From the NCBI GenBank assembly GCA_947589055.1, contig CANPZL010000004.1, positions 36,078 to 100,077 of the forward strand: DNA of 64,000 nucleotides. The letters run 5' to 3'. How positions within the stretch are numbered: position 1 is the first letter of the stretch; each line of letters starts with the position of its first letter. Position numbers and translations under genes: made by a program. Below the pieces are notes generated by a model. That model worked only from the letters and a program-made list of their open reading frames with translations. It made no database searches and was not told where the DNA came from. Positions 17,268 to 25,664 of the stretch are shown piece by piece. The DNA is from an uncultured Lachnospiraceae bacterium. Its GTDB lineage: Bacteria > Bacillota > Clostridia > Lachnospirales > Lachnospiraceae.

Positions 17268-17984
17268 ATGAAAGCATTGATATTGAATTCTGGAATTGGA
17301 AGACGAATGGGAAAATACACAGAATCAATTCCGAAATGTATGATTGCCCTTGATGAAAAGCAGACGATTCTTTCTAGGCAGTTAATATTATTGAAGAAAA
17401 GCGGCATTGAGGAAGTTATTATCACTACTGGACCGTTTGAAAGCAAGATAAAGAACTATGTCCAGTCATTAGGACTTGAACTGGATATAACGTTTGTGCA
17501 GAATCCCCTCTATGCGGAAACGAATTATATTTATTCTATTTATCTTGCTCGTCAGTTTTTACAGACGGACTTGATTTTGATGCATGGAGATTTGATCTTT
17601 TCTTCTGAAGTCTTTCATCAGTTATTGGAACGACAGGAAAGTGTTATGGTGGTAAGCAGCACCCTGCCTTTGCCAAAGAAGGATTTTAAGGCAGTGATAA
17701 AAGGAGGATATATTAGAAGCGTAGGGATTGATTTTTTTGAGGATGCTTACACCGCTCAGCCTTTGTATAAATTTAAGAAACAAGATTGGTTAGAATGGTT
17801 AAAACAGATAGAGAGTTTTTGTGAGAGAAATATTGTGACTTGTTATGCAGAAGATGCGTTAAACGAGTGTTCTTTAAAATGTCATCTTCAATTTTTGGAT
17901 ATACAGGATCAATTATGTGGAGAAGTGGATAATGAGGAAGATTTGATAAAGATGCGGAAGCGGTTAAAGGAGGAAACGGAATGA
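17268..17984 (+). CDS. MobA/IspD-type nucleotidyltransferase, probable phosphonate cytidylyltransferase
   Basis: A 238-residue GT-A-fold nucleotidyltransferase. It starts MKALILNSGIGRRMG, the GxGxRMG nucleotide loop, with a basic SIPKCM after it and an LMHGDLIF metal-binding stretch near residue 105. Such enzymes next to PEP mutase (for example PntC in phosphonate pathways) activate aminoethylphosphonate or hydroxyethylphosphonate with CTP. I infer a CMP-hydroxyethylphosphonate role here because an alcohol dehydrogenase rather than a transaminase is present. The ATG at 17268 follows GGAAGGGG. Its stop overlaps the next gene in an ATGA, so translation is coupled. The DNA is AT-rich: 20 of 60 bases are G or C at 17821-17880. 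Confidence 0.83.
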   Translation: MKALILNSGIGRRMGKYTESIPKCMIALDEKQTILSRQLILLKKSGIEEVIITTGPFESKIKNYVQSLGLELDITFVQNPLYAETNYIYSIYLARQFLQTDLILMHGDLIFSSEVFHQLLERQESVMVVSSTLPLPKKDFKAVIKGGYIRSVGIDFFEDAYTAQPLYKFKKQDWLEWLKQIESFCERNIVTCYAEDALNECSLKCHLQFLDIQDQLCGEVDNEEDLIKMRKRLKEETE

Positions 17985-19279
17985 GTACGGTGTATTTGTG
18001 TTTTAGTGCGGATATTATTCATGGAGGGCATATTGATATTATAAAAAAGGCAGGTACATTAGGTGAAGTGATAATCGGACTGCTGACGGATGAAGCTGTA
18101 GCAAGTTATAAGCGGTTTCCGCTTTTGTCATATGAAGACCGGTATCGTATTTTCTCAAGTATTGAGGGAGTGTCCAAAGTAATACCCCAGAATACGCTAA
18201 GTTATGTAGAGAATCTTAGGACCCTGAAGCCGGATTATCTGGTACATGGGGATGATTGGCAGGAAGGAACACAGGCAGGAGTGCGTAAAGAAGCTATTGA
18301 CGTCTTGTCTGAGTACGGAGGGAAGCTTATTGAATTTCCATATAGTAATAAGGAGGAATATCAAAAACTGGAGGCAATGAAGCGGGAGCAGTTATCCATG
18401 CCGGATTATCGGAGAGGAAGACTGCGTAAGTTGTTATCCATGAAAAAATCGGTGCGGATTTTAGAGGCTCATAGCGGTCTGACTGGACTGCTAGCTGAGA
18501 AAACAGTGGTTTATCATGAGGGAAAGGCATATCAGTTCGATGGCATGTGGGTATCCAGTCTTTGCGATTCGACAGCAAAAGGGAAGCCGGATATTGAATT
18601 AGTAGATATGTCCTCTCGGATTCGGACGATTGATGATATTATGGAGGTTACGACAAAGCCGATTATTTTAGATGGAGATACCGGAGGACTGATCGAGCAT
18701 TTTGTTTATAATATACGAACTTTAGAGCGGCTTGGAGTATCGGCTCTTATCATTGAGGATAAGATTGGTTTAAAGAAAAATTCCTTATTTGGAACGGAGA
18801 TAAAGCAGACACAGGACACGATCGAGCATTTTTGTGAGAAGATAAAGGCTGGAAAGAGGGCTTTAAAAACAGGAGATTTTATGCTGATTGCAAGAATTGA
18901 AAGTCTGATTCTGGAAAAAGGAATGGAAGATGCTTTAAAACGGGCGGCAGCTTATGTGGCGGCCGGTGCAGACGGAATCATGATACATTCCAGAAAAAAG
19001 GAACCGGATGAGATTTTTGAGTTTTGTCAGAAATTCCGTTCCATTGATGAATATACACCATTGGTGGTGGTTCCGACTTCATTTAATACCGTAACGGAAG
19101 AGGAACTGGAAAAAATCGGTGTAAATGTGATTATTTATGCAAACCAACTGACAAGAAGCGCATTCCCTGCCATGAAAAAAGCGGCAGAGTTGATTTTAAC
19201 CCATCATCGAGCAAAAGAAGCAGATGAAATTTGTATGCCGATCAAGGACATTCTGACCTTGATTCCGGAGGAATCGTAA
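17981..19279 (+). CDS. pepM: Phosphoenolpyruvate mutase with fused N-terminal cytidylyltransferase domain
   Basis: A 432-residue fusion. Residues 1-135 are a cytidylyltransferase-like domain with HGGH at 14-17 and LVHGDDW near 87. Residues 150-420 are PEP mutase of the isocitrate-lyase superfamily, with the diagnostic EDKxxxxxNS at Glu259-Ser268 and DGDTGG shortly before. PEP mutase makes the C-P bond (PEP to phosphonopyruvate) and is the entry enzyme of almost all phosphonate biosynthesis. The EDK...NS motif separates it from isocitrate or methylisocitrate lyases. The fusion implies CMP activation downstream. With the separate nucleotidyltransferase there are two candidate activating domains in one operon. 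Confidence 0.95.
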   Translation: MSTVYLCFSADIIHGGHIDIIKKAGTLGEVIIGLLTDEAVASYKRFPLLSYEDRYRIFSSIEGVSKVIPQNTLSYVENLRTLKPDYLVHGDDWQEGTQAGVRKEAIDVLSEYGGKLIEFPYSNKEEYQKLEAMKREQLSMPDYRRGRLRKLLSMKKSVRILEAHSGLTGLLAEKTVVYHEGKAYQFDGMWVSSLCDSTAKGKPDIELVDMSSRIRTIDDIMEVTTKPIILDGDTGGLIEHFVYNIRTLERLGVSALIIEDKIGLKKNSLFGTEIKQTQDTIEHFCEKIKAGKRALKTGDFMLIARIESLILEKGMEDALKRAAAYVAAGADGIMIHSRKKEPDEIFEFCQKFRSIDEYTPLVVVPTSFNTVTEEELEKIGVNVIIYANQLTRSAFPAMKKAAELILTHHRAKEADEICMPIKDILTLIPEES

Positions 19280-19295
19280 AAGTAAGGTGAAAAGT

Positions 19296-19568
19296 ATGCA
19301 GCGTAATTATATTCATGTGACCGGAAGGGTGCAGGGAGTCGGATTCCGTTATCATGCCATGAATCTGGCACTGGAAAACCATCTGACCGGCTGGGTCAGA
19401 AATCTGCATAACGGTGCGGTGGAAATGGAGGTTCAGGGAGAACCGGAGGCGGTGGAGCGATTCTCCCTGAGCTTGGCGGAAGGTACAAACTGGATTCGTA
19501 TTGATACGAAAACGGTTACACAGATTCAGACTATACCGGAGGAAGTTGGTTTCCGCATTCGGTATTGA
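19296..19568 (+). CDS. Acylphosphatase
   Basis: A 90-residue acylphosphatase, which hydrolyses the carboxyl-phosphate bond of acyl phosphates. It has the conserved VQGVGFRYHA with the phosphate-binding Arg and GWVRNLHNGAVE with the catalytic Asn. I place the start at the ATG at 19296, with AAGGTGA upstream; a GTG at 19287 lies inside that RBS. It follows the PEP mutase gene by 16 bases and precedes a strong terminator, so it is probably the last gene of the phosphonate transcript. Whether it has a pathway role is unclear; acylphosphatases occur as general single genes. Confidence 0.92.
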   Translation: MQRNYIHVTGRVQGVGFRYHAMNLALENHLTGWVRNLHNGAVEMEVQGEPEAVERFSLSLAEGTNWIRIDTKTVTQIQTIPEEVGFRIRY

Positions 19569-19586
19569 TATGCAATTTATAATAAT

Positions 19587-19648
19587 TTAACTTGAATTTC
19601 TCCGATTCTTCCTCTATGATAGACAGGAGATATTCAAGTTAATTTTTT
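19587..19648 (+). terminator. Strong terminator after acylphosphatase
   Basis: A 17-base arm (19587-19603) pairs with 19626-19642 with one mismatch, followed by six T (19643-19648). It closes the phosphonate/acylphosphatase transcript. Confidence 0.88.
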
Positions 19649-19675
19649 ATGGAAAGTAGAATTGGAGTAGAAGCA

Positions 19676-20461
19676 ATGTCAAATTACGGAACCTTTGGTG
19701 AAAATAATCCGATATGGAAGGCGGTAAACCGCTTTGCGGATATGATGGTGATCGGAATCTGGTTTTTGATTACCTGCCTCCCAGTATTTACCATAGGGGC
19801 AGCGTTGAGTGCCTTTTATTATACAGCGATGGATTCTCTGCGAAAGGAAGACGGTTATATTTTCCGGCGGTATTTCCGGAGTTTTGCGGCAAATTTCAAA
19901 AAGGGAACCCTGCTCTGGCTGATTATGCTGGCACTGGGAGCGGTTTGCGGTATGAATATCTTTTGCTGGGTGATCAATTCTGATATGCAGATCGCCCCGG
20001 TCATGTTGGTGATCAGTGCATTGATGTTGTTTGCATGGCTGGTGACGTTTACCTTTGTCTTCCCGTTGCAGGCACGGTTTGAGAACACTATAGGGAAAAC
20101 GATCCAGAATGCATTTTTGCTTGGGATCAGTAATCTTCCGTTTACTATATCGGTGATCCTTATGTTTGGAATCCTTGCCTTTCTCTGCTATATCTCTTGG
20201 CTGGTGGTGTTGATCATGCTTTTGTTTGGTACAGGCGTGGCAGGCTATCTGCTGGTGTATAACTATGAGCGGTTGTTCAAAAAGAATGGATATATAGAGG
20301 AGGATGACGGAAAGATTCAAAATGACGATTACGAGTTTGAGGTAGAGGTTGACTTCGATGAAATCTACCCCAGGGAAGAAAAAGCGGGCACACAGGAAAC
20401 CGATGCAGAAAGCACGGATATGGAAGACACAGATATTGAAAATACCGATACAGAGGATTGA
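19676..20461 (+). CDS. DUF624 (YesL-like) membrane protein
   Basis: A 261-residue membrane protein. After NPIWKAVNRFADMMVIGIWF come about five or six hydrophobic helices up to residue 195, typical of DUF624/YesL. That family is often near carbohydrate uptake genes but its function is unknown. The C-terminal 60 residues are cytoplasmic, very acidic and end with a repetitive TD-x-E pattern (TDMEDTDIENTDTED). The ATG at 19676 has GGAGTAG upstream; the earlier in-frame ATG at 19649 is directly behind the terminator and lacks an RBS. It has no clear partner here. Confidence 0.8.
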   Translation: MSNYGTFGENNPIWKAVNRFADMMVIGIWFLITCLPVFTIGAALSAFYYTAMDSLRKEDGYIFRRYFRSFAANFKKGTLLWLIMLALGAVCGMNIFCWVINSDMQIAPVMLVISALMLFAWLVTFTFVFPLQARFENTIGKTIQNAFLLGISNLPFTISVILMFGILAFLCYISWLVVLIMLLFGTGVAGYLLVYNYERLFKKNGYIEEDDGKIQNDDYEFEVEVDFDEIYPREEKAGTQETDAESTDMEDTDIENTDTED

Positions 20462-20467
20462 CTTTCC

Positions 20468-20496
20468 TTGCTATTTCCTATGGAATATAGTATGAT
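20468..20496 (+). promoter_or_regulatory. Sigma-A promoter upstream of the LysA-like gene
   Basis: TTGCTA (20468-20473) and TATGAT (20491-20496) with a 17-base spacer, about 45 bases before the ATG at 20541. Confidence 0.65.
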
Positions 20497-20540
20497 GCAA
20501 GGGTAGTTTTACTTCATATTAACAGGAGATGAACAGAAAC

Positions 20541-21791
20541 ATGGAGAAGAAACCGTTTGTGACAAAGGCTCAGCTTGAGCAGATCATACAGAAGTATCCC
20601 ACGCCATTTCATTTATATGATGAGAAGGGAATCCGTGAAAATGCGAGAAAGCTAAAGCAGGCGTTTGCATGGAATCCGGGTTTTCGGGAATATTTTGCGG
20701 TGAAGGCGACCCCCAATCCGACAATCCTGCGGATATTAAAGGAAGAGGGATGTGGAGTGGACTGTTCGTCTCTGACTGAGCTGATGATGTCGGAACGACT
20801 TGGATTTCAGGGAGACGAGATTATGTTTTCTTCCAATGATACACCGGCGGAGGAATTCGTAAAGGCAAGAAACTTGAATGCAACCATCAATCTGGATGAT
20901 ATTACGCATATTGATTTCCTGAAAGAGTGTGCCGGAATTCCCAAGAAGATTAGTTGCCGCTTTAATCCGGGCGGTGTGTTTGAACTGGGAACCGATATTA
21001 TGGATAATCCGGGAGATGCCAAGTATGGCATGACAAAGGAGCAGATACTGGAGGCGTATTCCCGGCTAAAGGAACTGGGGGTTGAGACCTTCGGTATGCA
21101 CGCTTTTCTTGCCAGCAATACGGTAACGAATGCATATTATCCGGCACTGGCGGAGATTCTGTTCCGTCTGGCAGTAGAAATTAAGGAAAAAACGGGAGTA
21201 CAGCTAAGTTTTATTAACTTGTCCGGTGGTGTAGGTATTCCTTATACGCCGGATAAAGAACCAAATGATATTCTTGCTATCGGGGAAGGCGTCCATCGGG
21301 TATATGATCAGATACTGGTGCCTGCGGGTATGGGCGATGTGCGTATCTTTACGGAACTGGGAAGATTTATGCTGGCGCCGTATGGACATCTGGTAGTGAA
21401 AGCTATCCATGAGAAGCACACCTACAAGGAGTACATCGGGGTGGACGCATGTGCGGTCAATCTTATGCGGCCTGCCATGTACGGTGCGTATCATCACATC
21501 ACAGTCATGGGAAAAGAAAAGGAACCGTGCGACCATGTTTATGATATTACAGGCTCGCTTTGTGAAAACAATGATAAGTTTGCCATTGACCGGAAACTGC
21601 CGAAGATCGACATCGGCGATCTGTTAGTCATACACGATACCGGTGCCCATGGCTTTGCAATGGGATATAATTATAATGGCAAGTTAAAATCTGCCGAGCT
21701 GCTGCTCCGGGAGGATGGTTCGGTAAAGCTGATCCGTCGTGCGGAGACGCCGGAAGATTATTTTGCAACTCTGGAAGGCTTTTGGGAATAA
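20541..21791 (+). CDS. lysA: Diaminopimelate decarboxylase-type PLP enzyme
   Basis: A 416-residue fold-III PLP decarboxylase of the LysA/ornithine decarboxylase group. The PLP lysine lies in FAVKATPNP near residue 55. Further family features are DCSSLTEL, FRFNPGG-like SCRFNPGG, HAFLASNT, the phosphate loop LSGGVGIPY, and the C-terminal GSLCENNDKF with GAHGFAMGYNYNG supplying the other half of the active site. LysA makes lysine from meso-diaminopimelate. Substrate-specific residues could not be checked, so another basic-amino-acid decarboxylase is possible. I chose the ATG at 20541, eight bases after an AGGAGATGA Shine-Dalgarno. The ATG at 20529 overlaps it. Confidence 0.82.
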   Translation: MEKKPFVTKAQLEQIIQKYPTPFHLYDEKGIRENARKLKQAFAWNPGFREYFAVKATPNPTILRILKEEGCGVDCSSLTELMMSERLGFQGDEIMFSSNDTPAEEFVKARNLNATINLDDITHIDFLKECAGIPKKISCRFNPGGVFELGTDIMDNPGDAKYGMTKEQILEAYSRLKELGVETFGMHAFLASNTVTNAYYPALAEILFRLAVEIKEKTGVQLSFINLSGGVGIPYTPDKEPNDILAIGEGVHRVYDQILVPAGMGDVRIFTELGRFMLAPYGHLVVKAIHEKHTYKEYIGVDACAVNLMRPAMYGAYHHITVMGKEKEPCDHVYDITGSLCENNDKFAIDRKLPKIDIGDLLVIHDTGAHGFAMGYNYNGKLKSAELLLREDGSVKLIRRAETPEDYFATLEGFWE

Positions 21792-21819
21792 AAGAAATCA
21801 GAATGTAGGAGGAATAAGA

Positions 21820-22335
21820 ATGAATCCAATCGTTACGATAACAATGGAAAACGGTGATGTTATGAAGGCGGAGTTATATCCGGATATTGCACCCGTCTCT
21901 GTCAATAATTTTATATCCTTGATTAAAAAAGGCTATTATGACGGTTTGATCTTTCATCGTGTGATCAAGGGCTTTATGATTCAGGGCGGTTGTCCTGAGG
22001 GAACCGGCATGGGCGGCCCCGGATATAGTATCAAAGGTGAATTTGCCATGAATGGTGTAAAGAATGATTTAAAGCATACGGAAGGCGTACTCTCTATGGC
22101 ACGGGCGATGGATCCCAATTCCGCAGGCTCACAGTTTTTTATCATGCATAAGACCTCCCCTCATTTAGACGGTTCGTATGCCGCCTTTGGAAAGATCATT
22201 GAGGGTATGGATGTAGTGAATAAGATTGCAGAGACCGCTACGGATTATTCCGACCGGCCGTTACAGGAGCAGAAGATGGCAAAGGTTACGGTTGATACCT
22301 TCGGAGTTGATTATCCGGAACCGGAAAAGCAGTAG
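21820..22335 (+). CDS. Cyclophilin-type peptidyl-prolyl cis-trans isomerase
   Basis: A 171-residue cytoplasmic cyclophilin. It shows FHRVIKGFMIQGG with the catalytic Arg, then LSMARAMDPNSAGSQFFI and AAFGKIIEGMDVV, all canonical. There is no signal peptide, so it acts in the cytoplasm on proline-limited folding. The ATG at 21820 follows TAGGAGGAATAAGA, a strong RBS. It sits 28 bases after the LysA-like gene and 25 before mltG, probably in one transcript. Confidence 0.95.
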   Translation: MNPIVTITMENGDVMKAELYPDIAPVSVNNFISLIKKGYYDGLIFHRVIKGFMIQGGCPEGTGMGGPGYSIKGEFAMNGVKNDLKHTEGVLSMARAMDPNSAGSQFFIMHKTSPHLDGSYAAFGKIIEGMDVVNKIAETATDYSDRPLQEQKMAKVTVDTFGVDYPEPEKQ

Positions 22336-22360
22336 AATTAAGATATGAGGGTGAATACCA

Positions 22361-23404
22361 ATGAAGAATCCAAAACCGTTGATCGTAATAGCCATATTAC
22401 TGGTGATCGTGCTTGGCAGTCTCATCTATGGCTATAGTCAATATAAAATATATCAGGAAGAATACCAGGGAACAGAGTCATCCCAGGGAGAAGATGTAGT
22501 AGTGGTAATCCCGGAAGGAGCCGCCACGAAGCAGATCGCACAGATTCTAAAAGAGAATGGCCTGATTCAATTTCCGTCCGCTTTTGTAAAACGGGTAAAG
22601 GAATCCCAGTATCGTGGCAGCCTTCAGCCCGGTGAGTTTACGTTGAATACAGGCATGAGTACATGGGAAATGATAGAGGTTCTGGGTTACGTGGAACCGA
22701 CAAAGCAGGTTATGGCGACGCTGACGATTCCTGAAGGCTTTTCCATTGAGCAGATTGCGGCAAGAGTAGAGGAACAGGGACTGTTTACACAGGAGGAATT
22801 CTTAGAAGCGGTTCAGGCAAATACCTACTCCTATGGATTTTTGGACAGTATACCGGAAGGTGTGAATGTCAATTACCGGTTACAGGGCTTCCTCTTCCCG
22901 GCTACGTATGATATTTATGAGGATACCACCGCGCATGATCTGGTGGATATGATGTTGAAAAAATTCGATGAGGTATATAGTCCGGAGCTGCAGGCACAGG
23001 CGGCCGCTATGAATTATACGGCGTTTGAGTTGGTGAACCGGGCGTCTATCGTGGAACGGGAAGCGAAACTGGACGAGGAACGTCCGCTGATTGCAGGCGT
23101 CATCAATAATCGTCTGGAGCAGGGAATGATGCTGCAAATGTGTCCTACCGTCTTATATCCGATTACAAATGGAATCTATGATAAGTCTGAAGTAACCTAT
23201 GAGGATCTGGAGGTGGAATCCCTGTATAATACCTATAAGTATACCGGACTTCCGGTAGGCCCGATCTGCAATCCCGGCGAGGTTTCTTTGCGGGCAGTTT
23301 TATATCCGGCCCAGCATAATTATCTGTATTATCATGTGGATAATGAAGAAATCGGAAGTCATATTTTCACAGAAACCTATGAAGAGCATGTAGAGACCCA
23401 GTAA
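22361..23404 (+). CDS. mltG: Endolytic murein transglycosylase MltG
   Basis: A 347-residue membrane-anchored lytic transglycosylase that cuts nascent glycan strands and helps set strand length. One N-terminal transmembrane segment (about residues 5-25) is followed by LysM-like repeats (VVVIPEGAATKQIAQIL, TLTIPEGFSIEQIA). The catalytic YceG domain has Glu232 in ASIVEREAK, then IAGVINNRL and YTGLPVGPICNPG. The length matches the family. It ends the operon at a bidirectional terminator. Confidence 0.95.
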   Translation: MKNPKPLIVIAILLVIVLGSLIYGYSQYKIYQEEYQGTESSQGEDVVVVIPEGAATKQIAQILKENGLIQFPSAFVKRVKESQYRGSLQPGEFTLNTGMSTWEMIEVLGYVEPTKQVMATLTIPEGFSIEQIAARVEEQGLFTQEEFLEAVQANTYSYGFLDSIPEGVNVNYRLQGFLFPATYDIYEDTTAHDLVDMMLKKFDEVYSPELQAQAAAMNYTAFELVNRASIVEREAKLDEERPLIAGVINNRLEQGMMLQMCPTVLYPITNGIYDKSEVTYEDLEVESLYNTYKYTGLPVGPICNPGEVSLRAVLYPAQHNYLYYHVDNEEIGSHIFTETYEEHVETQ

Positions 23405-23423
23405 GTGGTAACGAATACGAAGT

Positions 23424-23466
23424 AAAACTCCCTTGATTCTTTTATTTAGAATCAAAGGGAGTTTTT
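23424..23466. terminator. Bidirectional terminator between mltG and the beta-propeller gene
   Basis: AAAACTCCCTTGATTCT pairs with AGAATCAAAGGGAGTTTT (one bulged A) around a TTTATTT loop. T-runs lie on the + side and A-runs on the other side, so it serves both convergent genes. Confidence 0.9.
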
Positions 23467-23498
23467 GTTGTGCTGAGAACTATTGAAAAACCAGATTT

Positions 23499-25652
23499 TT
23501 ATTGCCGGATTTCGGTATAGATTTCATGGGTGTGTTTTCCGTCGCCGGATATAATCAGACCTTCGATTGGATCAAACGTATCCAGCGAATAGGAGCAGAT
23601 GCGGTTGCCATATACCAGATACAAGAAATCACCGATATAAAGCCCTCGAATATTGGTAAGATTGGAGTAATCCCTTTCTGTTAAGATAGGGTTATTTCCT
23701 ACATCGCAGTGAAAGAGCTTTTGAAATCCACTGCCTTCTGCATATGCGTACAGTTCATAAGATTCTTCATATTCATAATCCTTCCCGTGATAGCTTTCCA
23801 CATAGAAGCCGATCAGGTTTCGTTCCGGATCGATCAGCAGAGCCTTATGGTTGTTCAGGGCTGTGGAATAATAGGAATCCGGTAATACCGTTTTGTCTAC
23901 TTCAAGAATGTTGTACGGGTCGGATATATCGAACATCGAAAGCTTCAGTCCTAAGAATTCTCCGGTTCCGGGATCGATCTCTTCTCCCAGCCCGAATAGT
24001 AAGTCTTTGGAATAAAAGTGAAGATAGCTGGAAAAACCGGGAATCTTTAAGGCGTCCATAACCTTTGGATCGGCAGGATCGGATAGGTCTATGGAGAACA
24101 ACGGATCCGTTTCCCGATAGGTGACAAAGTATCCGGTTTCCCCCATGAAACGGACGGAATAGACCCGTTCGCCCGGCGCCAGATCCGCTATCGTTCCGAT
24201 CCGTTCCATGTTGGCATCTATGACATATAATGCGTTTGTGCTGGCGGGCGCCATAACGGAATCCGTTAGGGGCATTTCCTCCTGTTCATAGGAAGGAACA
24301 ATCGTTGTGACTACCCGCAGGTATCCGTTGTATTCGTCCATAGAAAACTGATTGAACAAATAGCCTTCTACCGTGACGGATCCGCATGCTTGAATGCTTC
24401 CGTCTTCGTAGCGGAATTTTAAGATTTCCGTAGAGACAGCGCCATCGTTCCAGTCAGGTTGTGCAAAGTAAATAGATTCCTTGCTGACATAATAGATGCC
24501 ATTGCCGGAAAGGATTGCCTTTGAATCTGTAAATGCCGAAGGATCATCAAGCTGCATACCCGTTATAAGCTGATAACAGGAAGCGTCCGGACATTTTGGA
24601 AGATAAATATCCTGACAGGAAAGACGTTTGTCTTGAGCGGCTGGAACGATTTCCTCATAGCTGGAGAACCGCTCCGGTACGTTCACCCATTTTGTAGTGA
24701 AGGTGTACAGGCAGCCGTTTGTCAGCCGGGAGCTTTCATAATATCCTTCCTGCTGCAACGTGCTTATCGGTACCGGCTGCATCGGATTAGAAACGTCATA
24801 GGTCAGGATATAAGTGTTTACGGTATTATCCCTAGTCCAGAGAATATCCGCCGTTGCTTCCGGTCCTTCCGGATCCGTCTGCGCCTGCACAGGAATGGTT
24901 CCCTCACATAGCACGAACAGTTTGTTTTCCCAAAGATAGAGTTCCTGAACAAAAAAATCTGTGCAGCCGATTTCTTCCGAGATACTTGCAGACGAAATGG
25001 TACTGCAGGCGGTCAAGGTTCCCTGTTCGGCGTTAGCGATGGAAATGGCGTTCCAAGCGTAGCTTCCATTTTCTTGGAAACAGGAATAGATAAAATGTCC
25101 GTCTGTCTTAACAATATCTGCCTCTGTCACAGTATCCACCTGTGTATTGGTGTCGGAAAAGACGTCCGCCTCCATCCTTAGATCTTGGGATGCGGCAGAA
25201 TCATCGGCTGCAATGCCGGTAGCTGCTTCTGTTTGATTTTCCTGCACTGCGTTGAAATACATATCATGAACGGATAAGTCTGCAAGGATTTGATACAGCT
25301 GTTGGTAACTGTTCGGCGTTGCGATCCGGGATTTTGCAGGCGTGTTTTCGTTAATGCCTTCGTCGGAATCGGCTTGCGCATTTTGCTGTGCCTCCATAGA
25401 CAGGTCATTTGACACAGCGGAATCCATATTGCTTTTTGATTTTTTTGACAGACGGATACCCCAGACAGAACCGCTTACGATGGCAAGCAAGGCAAATGCA
25501 GCGGCGATTTGAAGCCACGGTTGCTGGTATCGGTTTTTCGGTTTGGATGTCTGGTTTAGCTGACTGGTAATCTGTTCCGGTGAAAGAGATTCCGGAACCG
25601 GTGTTTTCTCTGTTTTTTTTCGTAGTTGTTGTATGAAATCTTGCTCGTTCAT
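23499..25652 (-). CDS. Membrane-anchored beta-propeller protein, probable regulator of the adjacent ECF sigma factor
   Basis: A 717-residue protein. A short cytoplasmic N-terminus of about 45 residues is followed by one membrane helix (about 46-67), an acidic linker, and a large extracellular domain. The motif TEADIVKTDGHFIY near residues 170-185 is the hallmark of the Beta_propel family (PF09826), secreted proteins with a WD40-like propeller. It starts 12 bases after the ECF sigma gene and the topology fits an anti-sigma factor. The N-terminus lacks a visible zinc HxxxCxxC motif, so the anti-sigma role is inferred from context. The RBS AAGGAGGA is strong. Confidence 0.82.
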   Translation of the reverse strand: MNEQDFIQQLRKKTEKTPVPESLSPEQITSQLNQTSKPKNRYQQPWLQIAAAFALLAIVSGSVWGIRLSKKSKSNMDSAVSNDLSMEAQQNAQADSDEGINENTPAKSRIATPNSYQQLYQILADLSVHDMYFNAVQENQTEAATGIAADDSAASQDLRMEADVFSDTNTQVDTVTEADIVKTDGHFIYSCFQENGSYAWNAISIANAEQGTLTACSTISSASISEEIGCTDFFVQELYLWENKLFVLCEGTIPVQAQTDPEGPEATADILWTRDNTVNTYILTYDVSNPMQPVPISTLQQEGYYESSRLTNGCLYTFTTKWVNVPERFSSYEEIVPAAQDKRLSCQDIYLPKCPDASCYQLITGMQLDDPSAFTDSKAILSGNGIYYVSKESIYFAQPDWNDGAVSTEILKFRYEDGSIQACGSVTVEGYLFNQFSMDEYNGYLRVVTTIVPSYEQEEMPLTDSVMAPASTNALYVIDANMERIGTIADLAPGERVYSVRFMGETGYFVTYRETDPLFSIDLSDPADPKVMDALKIPGFSSYLHFYSKDLLFGLGEEIDPGTGEFLGLKLSMFDISDPYNILEVDKTVLPDSYYSTALNNHKALLIDPERNLIGFYVESYHGKDYEYEESYELYAYAEGSGFQKLFHCDVGNNPILTERDYSNLTNIRGLYIGDFLYLVYGNRICSYSLDTFDPIEGLIISGDGKHTHEIYTEIRQ

Positions 25653-25664
25653 AGGAGTTCCTCC

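Noticed and set aside
17981..19279. Isocitrate or methylisocitrate lyase
   Set aside because: The active-site motif is EDKxxxxxNS of PEP mutase and the lyase KKCGH motif is absent.
19679..20320. 213-codon minus-strand open frame
   Set aside because: It is the complement of the DUF624 gene; the product is rich in His, Gln and Arg without a domain, and has no RBS.
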